64,000 nucleotides of DNA, from the NCBI RefSeq assembly GCF_000026365.1, contig NC_012995.1, positions 932,501 to 996,500 of the forward strand. The letters are read 5' to 3'. Each line of letters opens with the position of its first letter. Within the stretch, counting starts at the first letter, position 1. Made by a program: the position numbers and the translations under genes. Below the pieces are notes generated by a model, which ran no database searches, was not told where the DNA came from, and saw nothing but the letters and a program-made list of their open reading frames with translations. This document shows, piece after piece, positions 50,198 through 60,028 of the stretch. Origin of the DNA: Zygosaccharomyces rouxii. Taxonomy: Eukaryota > Ascomycota > Saccharomycetes > Saccharomycetales > Saccharomycetaceae.

Positions 50198-51394
50198 ATG
50201 ATTCGTTTTAGGTTTACACATATGGTTCGTTACCATTCTACTTCACATTTCACACTTCCATTATCAACCTCTTCATTAAAAGATTCTCCACATTCAAACC
50301 TACTGTTGGACAAGCTGAAAGATACGTATTTAAACGGTAAGCTGGTTGTTGGGCATGAAAACGCTACAGAGTCTCTTAATTCAACCAGTTCACTGCCTAT
50401 GACACAGTTCCCCAAGAACAAGATCTTTGTCCAAGTGGCTCAAGACGATAATGTTGGTTCTTGGAGAAAACCATTTGTCAAATGGTTCAGGTTAGGTGTT
50501 TACATGGTTAAATACTATAAGGAGGGTGTAAAGAATACTTATCGACTGGCCAAAGATACTAGACCGCTGATTAAGCAATATAAAGACAGATTGTCGACAG
50601 AGCTTTGTAAAAGTGTTGAATTTAAAGAAATTGAACACAGGTTAAAGAAAAGGGCAGGATCTGAACCTATTGAATTGTTACCATTGAATAGAAGACAATT
50701 TGTGGAATTTCATAGGCGTAGAGAAGCTCGGAAAATTCCTGTTTTCTTTGTATTGGCGCTTGCGTTTGAAGAATTTACTGCTGTCATATGTTATTTATGG
50801 CCTAAAGTTGCACCTCACAATTGTTTAACGCCAGGTGCATTTGCAAAAATCACTAGATCTCATGTAAATCATGAACTGGGTCAAATATCAGAGGTACCGA
50901 CTTATAAAAGCCCTTATACTTTGCCAACAGATCAAGTATTCGCCAAATTGAAAAGCTCATTTGTAGAACAAACCCCCCGGTGGAAACTGGCACTGTATCA
51001 ATTGGTCGATAACAAGGTCCTACCTCGAGAAACTTTAGTGAGAATTCATCATTACTTATTTGTAGATGATTGGCTGTTGTTACAACACATTTTACACAAT
51101 GAATCTACAGTGTTGGCGCCTGCAGAATTAGTGGATTGTATAATGTTAAGACAATTATACAGATCTGAAGAAGATCTTAACGTTATGGCGAATGATCCTC
51201 AAGGTCAACGTGTACTCGTTTGGAGGCTTTTGATTTACTGGGCATTTAGGTTTGACAAAACGATTACTAGTGGTGGTGAATCTTTATTCGCTGAAAGATG
51301 GGGAGTGAATAACGTTTCGATTCTTAATTACAGCGGTTGGGAAAATGGTGATTTAATTGGTACCCGTGAATTACCCATTCTTGAACTTCGATGA
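50198..51394 (+). CDS. PNT1: PNT1, mitochondrial inner-membrane protein (LETM1-like)
   Basis: A mitochondrial inner-membrane protein implicated in export of Cox2 domains and in pentamidine sensitivity in S. cerevisiae (YOR266W, about 423 residues; 398 here). The N-terminus is basic and Ser-rich, suited to mitochondrial import. A LETM1-like region follows, with WFRLGVYMVKYYKEGVKNTY, LLPLNRRQFVEFHRRR and a hydrophobic helix PVFFVLALAFEEFTAVICYL. The later part resembles a ribosome-binding LETM1 fold. The start at ATG 50198 precedes another in-frame Met at residue 9, so M1 is the better but not certain choice. Confidence 0.88.
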   Translation: MIRFRFTHMVRYHSTSHFTLPLSTSSLKDSPHSNLLLDKLKDTYLNGKLVVGHENATESLNSTSSLPMTQFPKNKIFVQVAQDDNVGSWRKPFVKWFRLGVYMVKYYKEGVKNTYRLAKDTRPLIKQYKDRLSTELCKSVEFKEIEHRLKKRAGSEPIELLPLNRRQFVEFHRRREARKIPVFFVLALAFEEFTAVICYLWPKVAPHNCLTPGAFAKITRSHVNHELGQISEVPTYKSPYTLPTDQVFAKLKSSFVEQTPRWKLALYQLVDNKVLPRETLVRIHHYLFVDDWLLLQHILHNESTVLAPAELVDCIMLRQLYRSEEDLNVMANDPQGQRVLVWRLLIYWAFRFDKTITSGGESLFAERWGVNNVSILNYSGWENGDLIGTRELPILELR

Positions 51395-51568
51395 ATTAAA
51401 CTATAGAATGTACAAATGAGAATGCCAGACTTCTGTAAATATTCTTTGATGCTGATTTAGACATTAATAATGGATGAATTAACAATGAACCATTTCTTCT
51501 CTATTATTATAGTATCAGTCTCGTTAACATTCTTACTAATATGAAGATTATTATTATTATTATTGTTA

Positions 51569-53410
51569 TCAGACCTTGAAGGTTTCTGAATGATTTTCAT
51601 CCTCTTTGACTAGGGTATGATGATGGCCTGGAGCTCTAATCACTTGTTTCCCATGCATTGTACAAGACATGATACCATTAAACCATTCATCCTGATATAT
51701 TTCCTTCATAGTAACTCTTTTTGTTGGATCAATTTCCAAAACCCTTGATAATAAGGGTCTAGATGCATGTGGTAAAAGACGCAACAATCTGTAAGGACCA
51801 TGCAAAATTTTTCTTTGGCCTCCAGCACGTTTGGCACGCGATGATACAGATTTTGCATCTATCTGTGAAGCTTGATCTGGATTTTCTTGTTGCTTTACGT
51901 GCTGACCAGAATGCTGATCCGTACTTTCTTGACTTTTTTCCTGTATATGGTCGTGATGCTCATTTTCGTTATCGTTATCATCGTTTCGCTCATGATGGTG
52001 ATGGTGATGTTGATGACGGGTATGATGGTCATGATTATGATGCGTTGATTTGTCCTGATGCTGTTCATCTTGGTTGGGTGCTGATTCCGATTTCGATTCC
52101 GGTTCAGCTTTGTTCTTCTTTTCATGCCTCTCGTCTCTTTCTTTTAACAATTCTTCATGGTGTTTCGCAGAAGCTATATAGTCATGAGGTTCATTATCTT
52201 CCATGCAAAAAAGTCTGAAGTTTTCATCCGTTTCTCTAGGAACCTTCCATGGAAATCTTTTAAGCATCATACAGCAATATATTATACCGATAGACCAAAC
52301 GTCAGCACATTGAGGTTCATAACATTTTGTGTGGGATAAGACTTCTGGAGCCAAATAAGGGTCGCTACCGACAATACCATGAGCCGGCGTGACTTCCGTT
52401 TCCATAGGGTATCTAAAGACTACAGCACTACCAAAATCGATAATTTTTAAAATTCCATCCATGGTCATCACACAATTATCCAGCTTCAAATCTCGGTGAG
52501 CTAGTCCTAGGGAATGTAAATATTTAACACCTTCCACAATCTGTTTTAGACAACAGTTGATTTCCCCTCTAGACATTTTACCAGTCATGACCACGGCAAA
52601 AAAATCTACTGGTGCATATTCCATAACTTCAAAATACTTGTCTTGCTTCGTATCGCTAAAAATATCCATAGTCTCAATAATATTTGGATGGAGTAAAGTA
52701 GACCCAATGCAAAATTCTGCTGTACATTTTCTGGCATAATCTCTAACTGACTCATTCTGTTTACGAGGTCTAAATTCTTTTACGGCAAACATTGCATTAT
52801 CACTTGGTCTATAAAGAATTTTAACGCTACCACCTGCACCTGATCCTAAGACTCTACCCAATTTACCGTATTTTTGTGCTAATATGGAATCATCGTGATA
52901 AATGTTGACTCTGTTCGAAAGCGAAAGCGTACTATCGCTACTAGGCGGTATAGCAGATTGAGTGTGAGCCTGGTGGTCTGCAGTTTGTTGAGGTACAGGG
53001 GTTGCCGCGGCATCAGGTGGTAAGTGTGCGCCTGACTGTTGAACTAAATTCTGAGGTAATTCCAGTGTAGAAGCTGAAGGTTTTACTGGTCGTTGAAGTG
53101 AACTCGATGAACCTTTCCTATTGACCTTCGGCTTAAAAAATCTTTTCAATTCTGCCATAGAATGAGAATGTTTCGGTGAGGAAGAACCAGAGCCCACAAA
53201 TTCACTCAAGTTGAAATTGTGATTCTGAGCACCATGCCCATGAGGCGAAAACGAAGAATGTAATGAATCTGATGACCTTTCACTCCTTATTGAATCGTTA
53301 CTGTGCCCTCTATTAATAAAATTCAGAAACCCCCTTGAACTTTTAGAATTTGGTGAATGGTCATGATCATGATCATGATGAAAAGGCTTTCTCGAGAGAA
53401 GATAGGGCAT
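51569..53410 (-). CDS. HRK1: HRK1-type protein kinase with a His/Asp-rich insertion
   Basis: A fungal-specific Ser/Thr kinase of the NPR1/HAL5 group. S. cerevisiae Hrk1 (YOR267C, 759 residues) helps activate the plasma-membrane ATPase Pma1. Here 613 residues. The Ser-rich N-terminal 170 residues include HHDHDHDHS. The kinase domain starts near residue 185 with VLGSGAGGSVKIL and includes AVKEF, LAHRDLKLDNCVM and IIDFGSAVV. A large low-complexity insertion, with alternating His and acidic stretches at about 453-485, splits the C-lobe before LLSRVLEIDPTKRVTMKEIY. It starts at ATG 53410 and has a 949-base upstream region. Confidence 0.92.
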   Translation of the reverse strand: MPYLLSRKPFHHDHDHDHSPNSKSSRGFLNFINRGHSNDSIRSERSSDSLHSSFSPHGHGAQNHNFNLSEFVGSGSSSPKHSHSMAELKRFFKPKVNRKGSSSSLQRPVKPSASTLELPQNLVQQSGAHLPPDAAATPVPQQTADHQAHTQSAIPPSSDSTLSLSNRVNIYHDDSILAQKYGKLGRVLGSGAGGSVKILYRPSDNAMFAVKEFRPRKQNESVRDYARKCTAEFCIGSTLLHPNIIETMDIFSDTKQDKYFEVMEYAPVDFFAVVMTGKMSRGEINCCLKQIVEGVKYLHSLGLAHRDLKLDNCVMTMDGILKIIDFGSAVVFRYPMETEVTPAHGIVGSDPYLAPEVLSHTKCYEPQCADVWSIGIIYCCMMLKRFPWKVPRETDENFRLFCMEDNEPHDYIASAKHHEELLKERDERHEKKNKAEPESKSESAPNQDEQHQDKSTHHNHDHHTRHQHHHHHHERNDDNDNENEHHDHIQEKSQESTDQHSGQHVKQQENPDQASQIDAKSVSSRAKRAGGQRKILHGPYRLLRLLPHASRPLLSRVLEIDPTKRVTMKEIYQDEWFNGIMSCTMHGKQVIRAPGHHHTLVKEDENHSETFKV

Positions 53411-54359
53411 GTTGATGAATACCTGCTATATTTATTCTTGATTCTGGTTTGGTTGATGGATAACCAACGTCACTCTCAAAAATCACACTGGAACTAGGGA
53501 GTGAAAGCGGAAGATTAGAATGGCAAAACGTAACAACTAACTGGTCTTTATAGACAATGAGCTTTAAAAGTAGAAATAACCGGAGAAAAATCCTCAATAA
53601 CCCTTTTGTTGCTCTTTTTTTTTGTTCCTTTGAATCAACTGACGCAAGCACGAGTAAGATTAAATGGAAAACAGAAATACAACTTCTTCGTCACTTATTG
53701 TTTTAAACAGGTCAGCTGAGGTGCAAAAAAATTATTTCAACTTAACTTTAATGAAGAGGTAAAGATGTGAATTATTTATTGCAAAAAAAAAAAAAAAAAA
53801 GTAATATCCCTTCAATGCAGACTTGTGGGATAAAGGTTATCTTTTTGTTACAATTAGCGATTCAAACATTCTTGCTCATCTCGTTCAAATATCATATTTT
53901 GTGAATAAGGTTTTTTACAAGCCGAACCGGAGGGATTTTTTTTTTTTTTTCTGATTCGAAAAGTGCTTTCGGATTTCGTGGAGACTCGGACATACCGGGA
54001 AACGTTCGGACAGGGGCGGACAAGTTCGGTTTGGGCGGCTAATTTGTGATTTACCCGCTGGAAGGCCGATATGCAGATGCTATTATTTAGCCATAGTAGA
54101 TTGAGTATGGCATGATATGAGAAAGTGTATCAGGAAGAGAAGAAGTTTCCCATCCGACTCCTTCCTCTCGTTCTTTTCTTGTTGTGCCCTATTAAATGTG
54201 AAAGCTAAAAGGAGGCTCCTTTGTCCCTCCCTCCTTATATTTATATATATATATATTTTTTTTGTTCGTATGGGGTGTAAATAAATCGTTATAAGTGATG
54301 GCGGCAATCAAACCATAATCAAAAAGCAAACGATCTCCGGCGCCCTATAAAAGAACTAA
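53411..54359. other. HRK1 upstream region with repeated CGGACA sites
   Basis: A 949-base spacer between the HRK1 start and the OYE stop. It holds an A18 tract (53783-53800) and a poly-T tract (about 53938-53950). CGGACA occurs three times in the same orientation (53987-53992, 54007-54012, 54017-54022). A URS1-like GGCGGCTA lies at 54034-54041 and a Reb1-type TTACCCG at 54051-54057. The 74-codon ORF at 54083-54307 looks random. Confidence 0.6.
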
Positions 54360-55553
54360 TTAGTAACCTAGTTTTAAACAGTTCTGATAATTGGGATAAT
54401 CAGTGTAACCAACTGAATTAGAAGTGTAGAAAGTGGATCTGTCGTATTCGTTCAAGGGCAACCCTTCCCTCAATCGATGTGCCAAATCTGGATTAGAGAT
54501 AAAAAATCTCCCGTAAGCAAGTAAGGTGCGATTATCTTCAGTGAATTTCTCTTCCAATTCTGGATGTAGTGCCAGATCACCACAACGTATGACAATACCC
54601 TTCCAAATGGAATAAACAAAGTCGTTAGTACCACCTGTATATGCACCTTCACCTTCTGGTAACTGAGGAATAGTAACACGAGGTTCCACCAAGTGGATAT
54701 AAGCTATTCTATTACCTTGCTGGGCCCTTCTTTCCAGTTCACCGATGATGTGAGCGTATTGAGCTAGTATCAACGGATTATCCCCACTAGACATATCCCC
54801 GTAAAATCCATATGGTGAAAACCTAATACCTATTTTAGAGGCACCGATGGCATCAATAATAGCATCGACGATTTCTAAGGGAAAGCGAGATCTATTTTCT
54901 ATGGATCCACCGTACTTATCGGTTCTATGGTTGCTAATTGGATCCAAGAATTGGTTTAAAAGATATCCATTAGCGGCATGAATCTCTACACCATCAGCAC
55001 CTGCTTTGATAGAGTTCTTTGCTGCATGAACCCAATCTCTGATGTATTCGTTGATCTCTTGTTGCGTAATACCATGTTGAGCCAATTGAAGTTTAGCTGC
55101 TTTTTCTTCCATCTCTCTGTTCATATAGAGGTTATCGGTAGCAGAATCATAGCGTAAGTCATTTTTAGCTAACACTTCCAGGTCGGCACTTCTACCAGCA
55201 CTCCATATCTGTACGAATACAGAAGATTTATTTTTATGAATCGTATTAAATACTTTGGACCATGCCGAAAATTGGTCCCCGGTAATTAATCCTGGGGATC
55301 CAACAAATCCAGCACTTTGTAGACTGGGGAAGGCGGCTTCAGTAATGATTAGGGTTCCAGGCTCTTGCGATCTTTGTGAATAGTATTCGGGGGCAAGTTC
55401 TTGATTTAGAACGCCATCATCGTTTAAACACCTGCATCTGGTTAGTGGTGCTAAAACTACACGGTGGTTTAGTTGGACGTCCCCTACTTTAATGGGCTTG
55501 AAAAGATTGGTATCACCAAGCGAAACCGGTTGAAACCTCTTTGTAAAGGACAT
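54360..55553 (-). CDS. OYE3: Old yellow enzyme (OYE2/OYE3), NADPH dehydrogenase
   Basis: An FMN-dependent ene-reductase that uses NADPH to reduce activated C=C bonds, linked to oxidative-stress defence. It is 397 residues long (S. cerevisiae OYE2/OYE3 400). The TIM-barrel motifs are complete: APLTRCRC with T38 near the flavin, W117 in FVQIWSAGR, and the active site H192, N195 and Y197 in VEIHAANGYLLNQF. YGGSIENRSRF is the phosphate-binding segment. The start ATG 55553 gives MSFTKRFQPV. Position in the YPL block supports OYE3 (YPL171C), though sequence alone cannot separate OYE2 from OYE3. Confidence 0.92.
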   Translation of the reverse strand: MSFTKRFQPVSLGDTNLFKPIKVGDVQLNHRVVLAPLTRCRCLNDDGVLNQELAPEYYSQRSQEPGTLIITEAAFPSLQSAGFVGSPGLITGDQFSAWSKVFNTIHKNKSSVFVQIWSAGRSADLEVLAKNDLRYDSATDNLYMNREMEEKAAKLQLAQHGITQQEINEYIRDWVHAAKNSIKAGADGVEIHAANGYLLNQFLDPISNHRTDKYGGSIENRSRFPLEIVDAIIDAIGASKIGIRFSPYGFYGDMSSGDNPLILAQYAHIIGELERRAQQGNRIAYIHLVEPRVTIPQLPEGEGAYTGGTNDFVYSIWKGIVIRCGDLALHPELEEKFTEDNRTLLAYGRFFISNPDLAHRLREGLPLNEYDRSTFYTSNSVGYTDYPNYQNCLKLGY

Positions 55554-56646
55554 ATTGATCTGATTCGTGGTACTTAGAGACAGCTACTACTTAACATTCC
55601 TTTGTTTGAACTCATTCATCCCATGCAGAAAGTATGTGTGCCCGTTCTTATATGTTGGGGACTCTTGGTCAACAAATTTAAAACATGTCGCAATCAGAGG
55701 AGGCGATTAATAAGCCGTATAATTGTCTACTAGATGATAGTTTTTTGTCAGCAATTGAAGCCTCAATTATTTTTTGCTCATTGTTTAATGAAACTTATCC
55801 TTTGGTAGCATCAGTGTCTTCGTTGTATTACGACTTGCGGATTTCATGGTTGCAGCCGTATGGTGTCACATAAGCTTTATACACCTTCAAGAAATGTGGT
55901 CCGTAATTTAAGTATTGTTGCATTGTATTACTTGTGGAGACTAAAGATAGATTAGGATTGATATTATTAATTAAGTCTTGTAGAAGGGGAAGGTACATTC
56001 CTAGCCCTTAACTTTCCTAGACCTCCTACAGCTCTAACAATGAACAATATAAAGTGTCAACTTTAGGGGACCCGTTCAATCCCCCTGTCAAGTCTATAGA
56101 ATATTGAAAAATTAACAAATTTTAGCGAAGACAATGAATGGTTACAGTACGTAGTTGTACTGCTTACTGTTCTACTTTATTTTATATTTTATTTTCTGTC
56201 ATTTACAATTACTGACGTTGTCCTCGCTTCGGAGTTCGATAGCAATAGAAATGCTATGGAACAGAATATTCCTTCGAAGTAGTCTCCGACTCCTAGAAGT
56301 ATGGTTTAGCTCTTGTCCTAGTGCTCAAGATATGCTCTGATTGAGACGTACTTCAGTATGGAAATCAAGTAATAGGCTCGGGATGCAACTAAACAGAAGT
56401 GGATTGAAACTGTCTAACAATAATTATATATTTACCGAATAGAATATCGATAGATTGCTACCAAGTGACTAAGAATCTGCCACGTTGATTTATTCCCTCT
56501 TCACTTACCTTATCTTTTTATCCTTTCTCATCTCATCGTTCATCACTTAATGTTCTTGACAATCCGAAGTGACAAACTTCAACACAGACTACAATAACAC
56601 ATACTGCTTAACAAATAAGTAAAACACTGGCAAAAAACCTCGAAAG
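55554..56646. other. Gene-poor spacer at a synteny junction (OYE-TAF9)
   Basis: A 1,093-base spacer at the point where the order switches from the XVI/XV block (YPL171C) to the XIII block (YMR236W). A 62-codon ORF at 55685-55873 has an ATG (MSQSEEAINKPYN) but no known family; the ORF at 56155-56340 looks random. GGGGACCCGTTCAATCCCC near 56067-56085 can form a hairpin and recalls a tRNA T arm, but no A box or acceptor stem fits. The last 200 bases before TAF9 are its promoter and leader. I see no transposon terminal repeat. Confidence 0.55.
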
Positions 56647-57114
56647 ATGACGGGTAAGAACGTTAATGGTACTGCTCAGAGTAATGGGATTGATTCCGAA
56701 GCTGCCCAAGATATCCCAAGAGATGTTAGACTTCTGCATCTTTTATTGGCATCACAATCTATTCATCAGTACGAGGATCAAGTTCCATTACAGCTAATGG
56801 ATTTCGCTCATCGTTATACCAGAGGTGTTTTAAAGGATGCTGTTGTTTACAATGATTATGCAGAATCTTCAAATGCTCAAGGTTCATCAAACCAAGGCCT
56901 TTCCGTGGAAGATATACGGCTTGCCATTGCAGCAAGAACTCAATATCAATTTAAACCTACTGCTCCCAAGGAACTTCTATTACAATTGGCTGCTGAACGT
57001 AACAAGAAAGCTTTACCCCAAGTAATGGGTATGTGGGGGGTTAGACTGCCGCCAGAAAAATACTGCCTGACAGCTAAAGAATGGGATATAAGTGAAGATC
57101 GCACAGAAGGTTAA
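56647..57114 (+). CDS. TAF9: TAF9, TFIID and SAGA histone-fold subunit
   Basis: A histone-fold protein shared by TFIID and SAGA that pairs with Taf6. It is 155 residues long (S. cerevisiae YMR236W 157). The histone fold covers about 23-108 (IPRDVRLLHLLLASQSIHQY, then FAHRYTRGVLKDAVVYNDYA, then LSVEDIRLAIAARTQYQF). The conserved extension LPPEKYCLTAKEWDI follows. The start is ATG 56647 in an A-rich leader. It begins the YMR236-238 run. Confidence 0.95.
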   Translation: MTGKNVNGTAQSNGIDSEAAQDIPRDVRLLHLLLASQSIHQYEDQVPLQLMDFAHRYTRGVLKDAVVYNDYAESSNAQGSSNQGLSVEDIRLAIAARTQYQFKPTAPKELLLQLAAERNKKALPQVMGMWGVRLPPEKYCLTAKEWDISEDRTEG

Positions 57115-57382
57115 AGCATCAAAGAGAATACATTCTGTGGATTTCTGAAATGACTGTATTATTCAATTCGATTCCTTATATAAATCCGTGTCACGTGTGT
57201 GGTGTAGATCTGGTTACGTGTGTATGTAGGGTAACTTGTTACGTATAATATGATTTGTTTCGCGTGTTCAGTTTTCAAGAAAAATAAGAGTCGTTACGCA
57301 CTGTTTCTCAAAGAACTATTAAACGTTGGGTTGTTTAAGAAGACACAGTTAGATTAAAGAATTGAGTCATAAAAGATCCAAT

Positions 57383-59719
57383 ATGTTCTCACAGGGATCG
57401 ATTCCAGAGGTTAAAGAGGAAGTAGTTGGGTATGCATTGAGTGAGCGCCGTCTCAAGATCCCTCAGTTCCAAGATTTGGGACCGCCCGATCTTATAACTA
57501 TGGTGAAATATATTCCATCTTCAGGTTCTAATGCCGCTGAAAAAGGACACCATCATGCAGGCAGCACTGCGGCTGCAAGTAGTGCAGCACAAACTGCTGC
57601 TGAATCTGCCGATGTTAACGGTAGTAGTGCTCAGATCAATAGAGGGGCAGGTTCCGCTGACCAAGCCACTTTGTTAACAGGATTACATTCAAGCGAAAGG
57701 CTTAAAGGTGAAATCGGTACCTTTTTCTACTGTTTAGGTGCTGATACTTCGGATCCCACATCGATTGCAGTCTTTCTAAAATCCATTGCAGATACAATTT
57801 CAGACACACCTCAAGTTTGGTTTGGTAAGGCCAAGAATTTTAACGTTGCGCGTATCTCTTTATCGACTTGGAATACTTTCCGTAAGTGTGATGTTAATGT
57901 CATCGTTCATATTCCAGGTACTGTGCAAACTTATATCTTAGATTCTAATAGTGAACAATCACAAATGGGGACATCAGCACACGATCGTGATTTAGTGTGG
58001 ACAGAAACTTTTTTCAGTGGTATTGTACGTTCCATCATGTTAATGAAGGATAATTCTGAAGAAGGTGAAATACAAAATTTGGTTGAGACGTACATTGTCA
58101 ACCCATTGACTTCAGGAAAATTAGATAGTGTTACTGATATCTTTATCAAATTATTCCCCGTCGTTTATGAAAGAGGTATGCTATTAGGTGGACCTTGCCA
58201 TGTTACAAATGTTACCAGAACGAATAACTATCTAGTGGAAACGTTAGTGGAAATCGTTAGATTGACCCATAGTGTGGAAAAGTGTCAAGAGATGTTGGAA
58301 GCTTTAATAGAAAGATACCCTGAAGCTGTTGTAATTCTTGTCCGTGTGTTTTTAACCAATGACTTAGAAGTGGATGCGCTTAGATTAATTAATGAAGCTT
58401 TAGTCTCTAAAGATCCTGATAGTGACGAAAATAATTATCCAGAACCGCCAGCTTATTTGGATTACAAATCCGAACTACTTTGTGTTGAGACAGATTTCTT
58501 AATTGATGTGAAGAAGGATTATAAATTGGCTGAAAAGACTGCACAAGCTGCTGTCAATTGTTCACCAAGTGAATTTACGCCTTGGTGTCTTTTGGCAAAA
58601 GTTTACATCCGTCTTGGTGATGTGGAAAACGCACTATTGACCTTGAATGCATGTCCAATGACTCCATTAAAGGATAAATACGCCTTGAAACGTGTTGTAC
58701 CTATTCCTACAGATAGTAGTCTGCATCTACCGTTACCAGTTGACGTGATATTGGATGAAGTCAGTTCTTTGAACCCACAAGACATCCAACGTGAACATAG
58801 GTCTGCAGATCCAGTTTTAGCCAACTTGGCAGCTTCTAATTTGAAATCAGTTTTCCAGGTCGCTTATAGACTATTGACAGAAATCGTTAGACTCACCGGC
58901 TGGGAAACTCTACTCAAATACAGATCTAAAATCTTTGTCATGGAAGAAGAATACCAGGGCTCTACGGATGAATTAAATAAACCTGTTTCGGCAAAGGCCG
59001 TTTTACCTAATGGTGAAGAACACAGTCAACAGAATGGACATTCGGAGGGTCCATATGTGGCTGAAAATGGCAGTGGGCCAACAACTGCTGATACCATTGC
59101 TACAGAAAACACCAGTTCCAGCGTTCATTCCCTACGTTCCAAACGTCTTTGTGAGAGGTGGTTAGATAACCTTTTCATGTTACTTTATGAAGATCTAAAG
59201 ACATACACCTTGTGGCAGACTGAACAACTGTATTTTGAAGCACAGTATTCGAAATACAACAAATTGACTTTCGAGTGGGAGTTGTTCGGTCTATGTGCAC
59301 GTCGTTTGGGTCACTATCCTGAAGCCGCTCGTGCTTTCCAAAGAGGTCTATCCCAACGGTTCTCTTCAGAGTGTGCGAGAAGACTAATGGAATACTGTGT
59401 CAAAGAACGTCAACAGATTAGAGAACAAAGCGGATCTCCTAACACTGAGTATACTTCATCTCAAATTATCACAAGAACCAGAGAATTAGACAATACGATT
59501 ATTGACCTATGCGTAAAAGTTTGTTGTTGGAATCATCGTTGGTACATAGAATTCTCCATAAAGCTGATAGACGCTTTAAGCGAAGTCATTCAAGACATGG
59601 GTTTCACAAAGGTTTCCAACGAAATTGCTGCAAGGTACTCGGAACAAGTATGTCAGCTAATGAAGGACAACATGCTGGACTTCTTCGCCAATTACACTAA
59701 CGGTTATTACGACAACTGA
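57383..59719 (+). CDS. BCH1: BCH1/BUD7, exomer cargo adaptor (ChAPs family)
   Basis: A Chs5-Arf1-binding protein of the exomer coat, which exports cargo such as chitin synthase Chs3 from the trans-Golgi. The 778 residues are somewhat longer than BCH1 (724) or BUD7 (746). It is TPR-rich, with segments such as EFTPWCLLAKVYIRLGDVEN and LFGLCARRLGHYPEAARAFQ. Two low-complexity inserts are visible: Ala/Ser-rich near 60-100 and Gly/Ser/Thr-rich near 535-580. The frame opens with TTG at 57362; ATG 57383 gives MFSQGSIPEVKEE. BCH1 (YMR237W) and BUD7 (YOR299W) are genome-duplication twins; YMR and YOR neighbours both flank this single gene. Confidence 0.93.
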   Translation: MFSQGSIPEVKEEVVGYALSERRLKIPQFQDLGPPDLITMVKYIPSSGSNAAEKGHHHAGSTAAASSAAQTAAESADVNGSSAQINRGAGSADQATLLTGLHSSERLKGEIGTFFYCLGADTSDPTSIAVFLKSIADTISDTPQVWFGKAKNFNVARISLSTWNTFRKCDVNVIVHIPGTVQTYILDSNSEQSQMGTSAHDRDLVWTETFFSGIVRSIMLMKDNSEEGEIQNLVETYIVNPLTSGKLDSVTDIFIKLFPVVYERGMLLGGPCHVTNVTRTNNYLVETLVEIVRLTHSVEKCQEMLEALIERYPEAVVILVRVFLTNDLEVDALRLINEALVSKDPDSDENNYPEPPAYLDYKSELLCVETDFLIDVKKDYKLAEKTAQAAVNCSPSEFTPWCLLAKVYIRLGDVENALLTLNACPMTPLKDKYALKRVVPIPTDSSLHLPLPVDVILDEVSSLNPQDIQREHRSADPVLANLAASNLKSVFQVAYRLLTEIVRLTGWETLLKYRSKIFVMEEEYQGSTDELNKPVSAKAVLPNGEEHSQQNGHSEGPYVAENGSGPTTADTIATENTSSSVHSLRSKRLCERWLDNLFMLLYEDLKTYTLWQTEQLYFEAQYSKYNKLTFEWELFGLCARRLGHYPEAARAFQRGLSQRFSSECARRLMEYCVKERQQIREQSGSPNTEYTSSQIITRTRELDNTIIDLCVKVCCWNHRWYIEFSIKLIDALSEVIQDMGFTKVSNEIAARYSEQVCQLMKDNMLDFFANYTNGYYDN

Positions 59720-60028
59720 ATGTAAGATATGATAAATTAACCCATTGTACATAATTCTAGTGTGAACAATAACAAGAACTATTTGTCAACGTCGATTGGT
59801 CAATTAGACCTCATCTATAAAGCATCAATTATACAATTTTTTTCCTTTTTTTTTCATCATTATTTTTATTTTTATTTTGGATTATCATCCATTATTATCA
59901 GCCTCGCAGATTTCGCGTCAGCCTTATAGAGGCGTCAATTTAAATAGAGCTAAATCATAAAGCTTTCTCCAAAGGTTCAAACATTAAAACCACAGGAAAC
60001 TATATAGGTAGTATTAGGACAATTCATT
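59720..60028 (+). promoter_or_regulatory. DFG5 upstream region
   Basis: A 309-base spacer between BCH1/BUD7 and DFG5, T-rich around 59838-59880. No ORF or known motif stands out. Confidence 0.45.

Noticed and set aside
55685..55873. 62-codon ORF in the OYE-TAF9 spacer
   Set aside because: It has an ATG but no recognisable family, no supporting promoter motif and chance-level length; kept only as a remark on the spacer.
56067..56085. tRNA T-arm-like hairpin (GGGGACCCGTTCAATCCCC)
   Set aside because: The loop is nine bases rather than seven, and no A box, anticodon arm or acceptor stem could be fitted around it.
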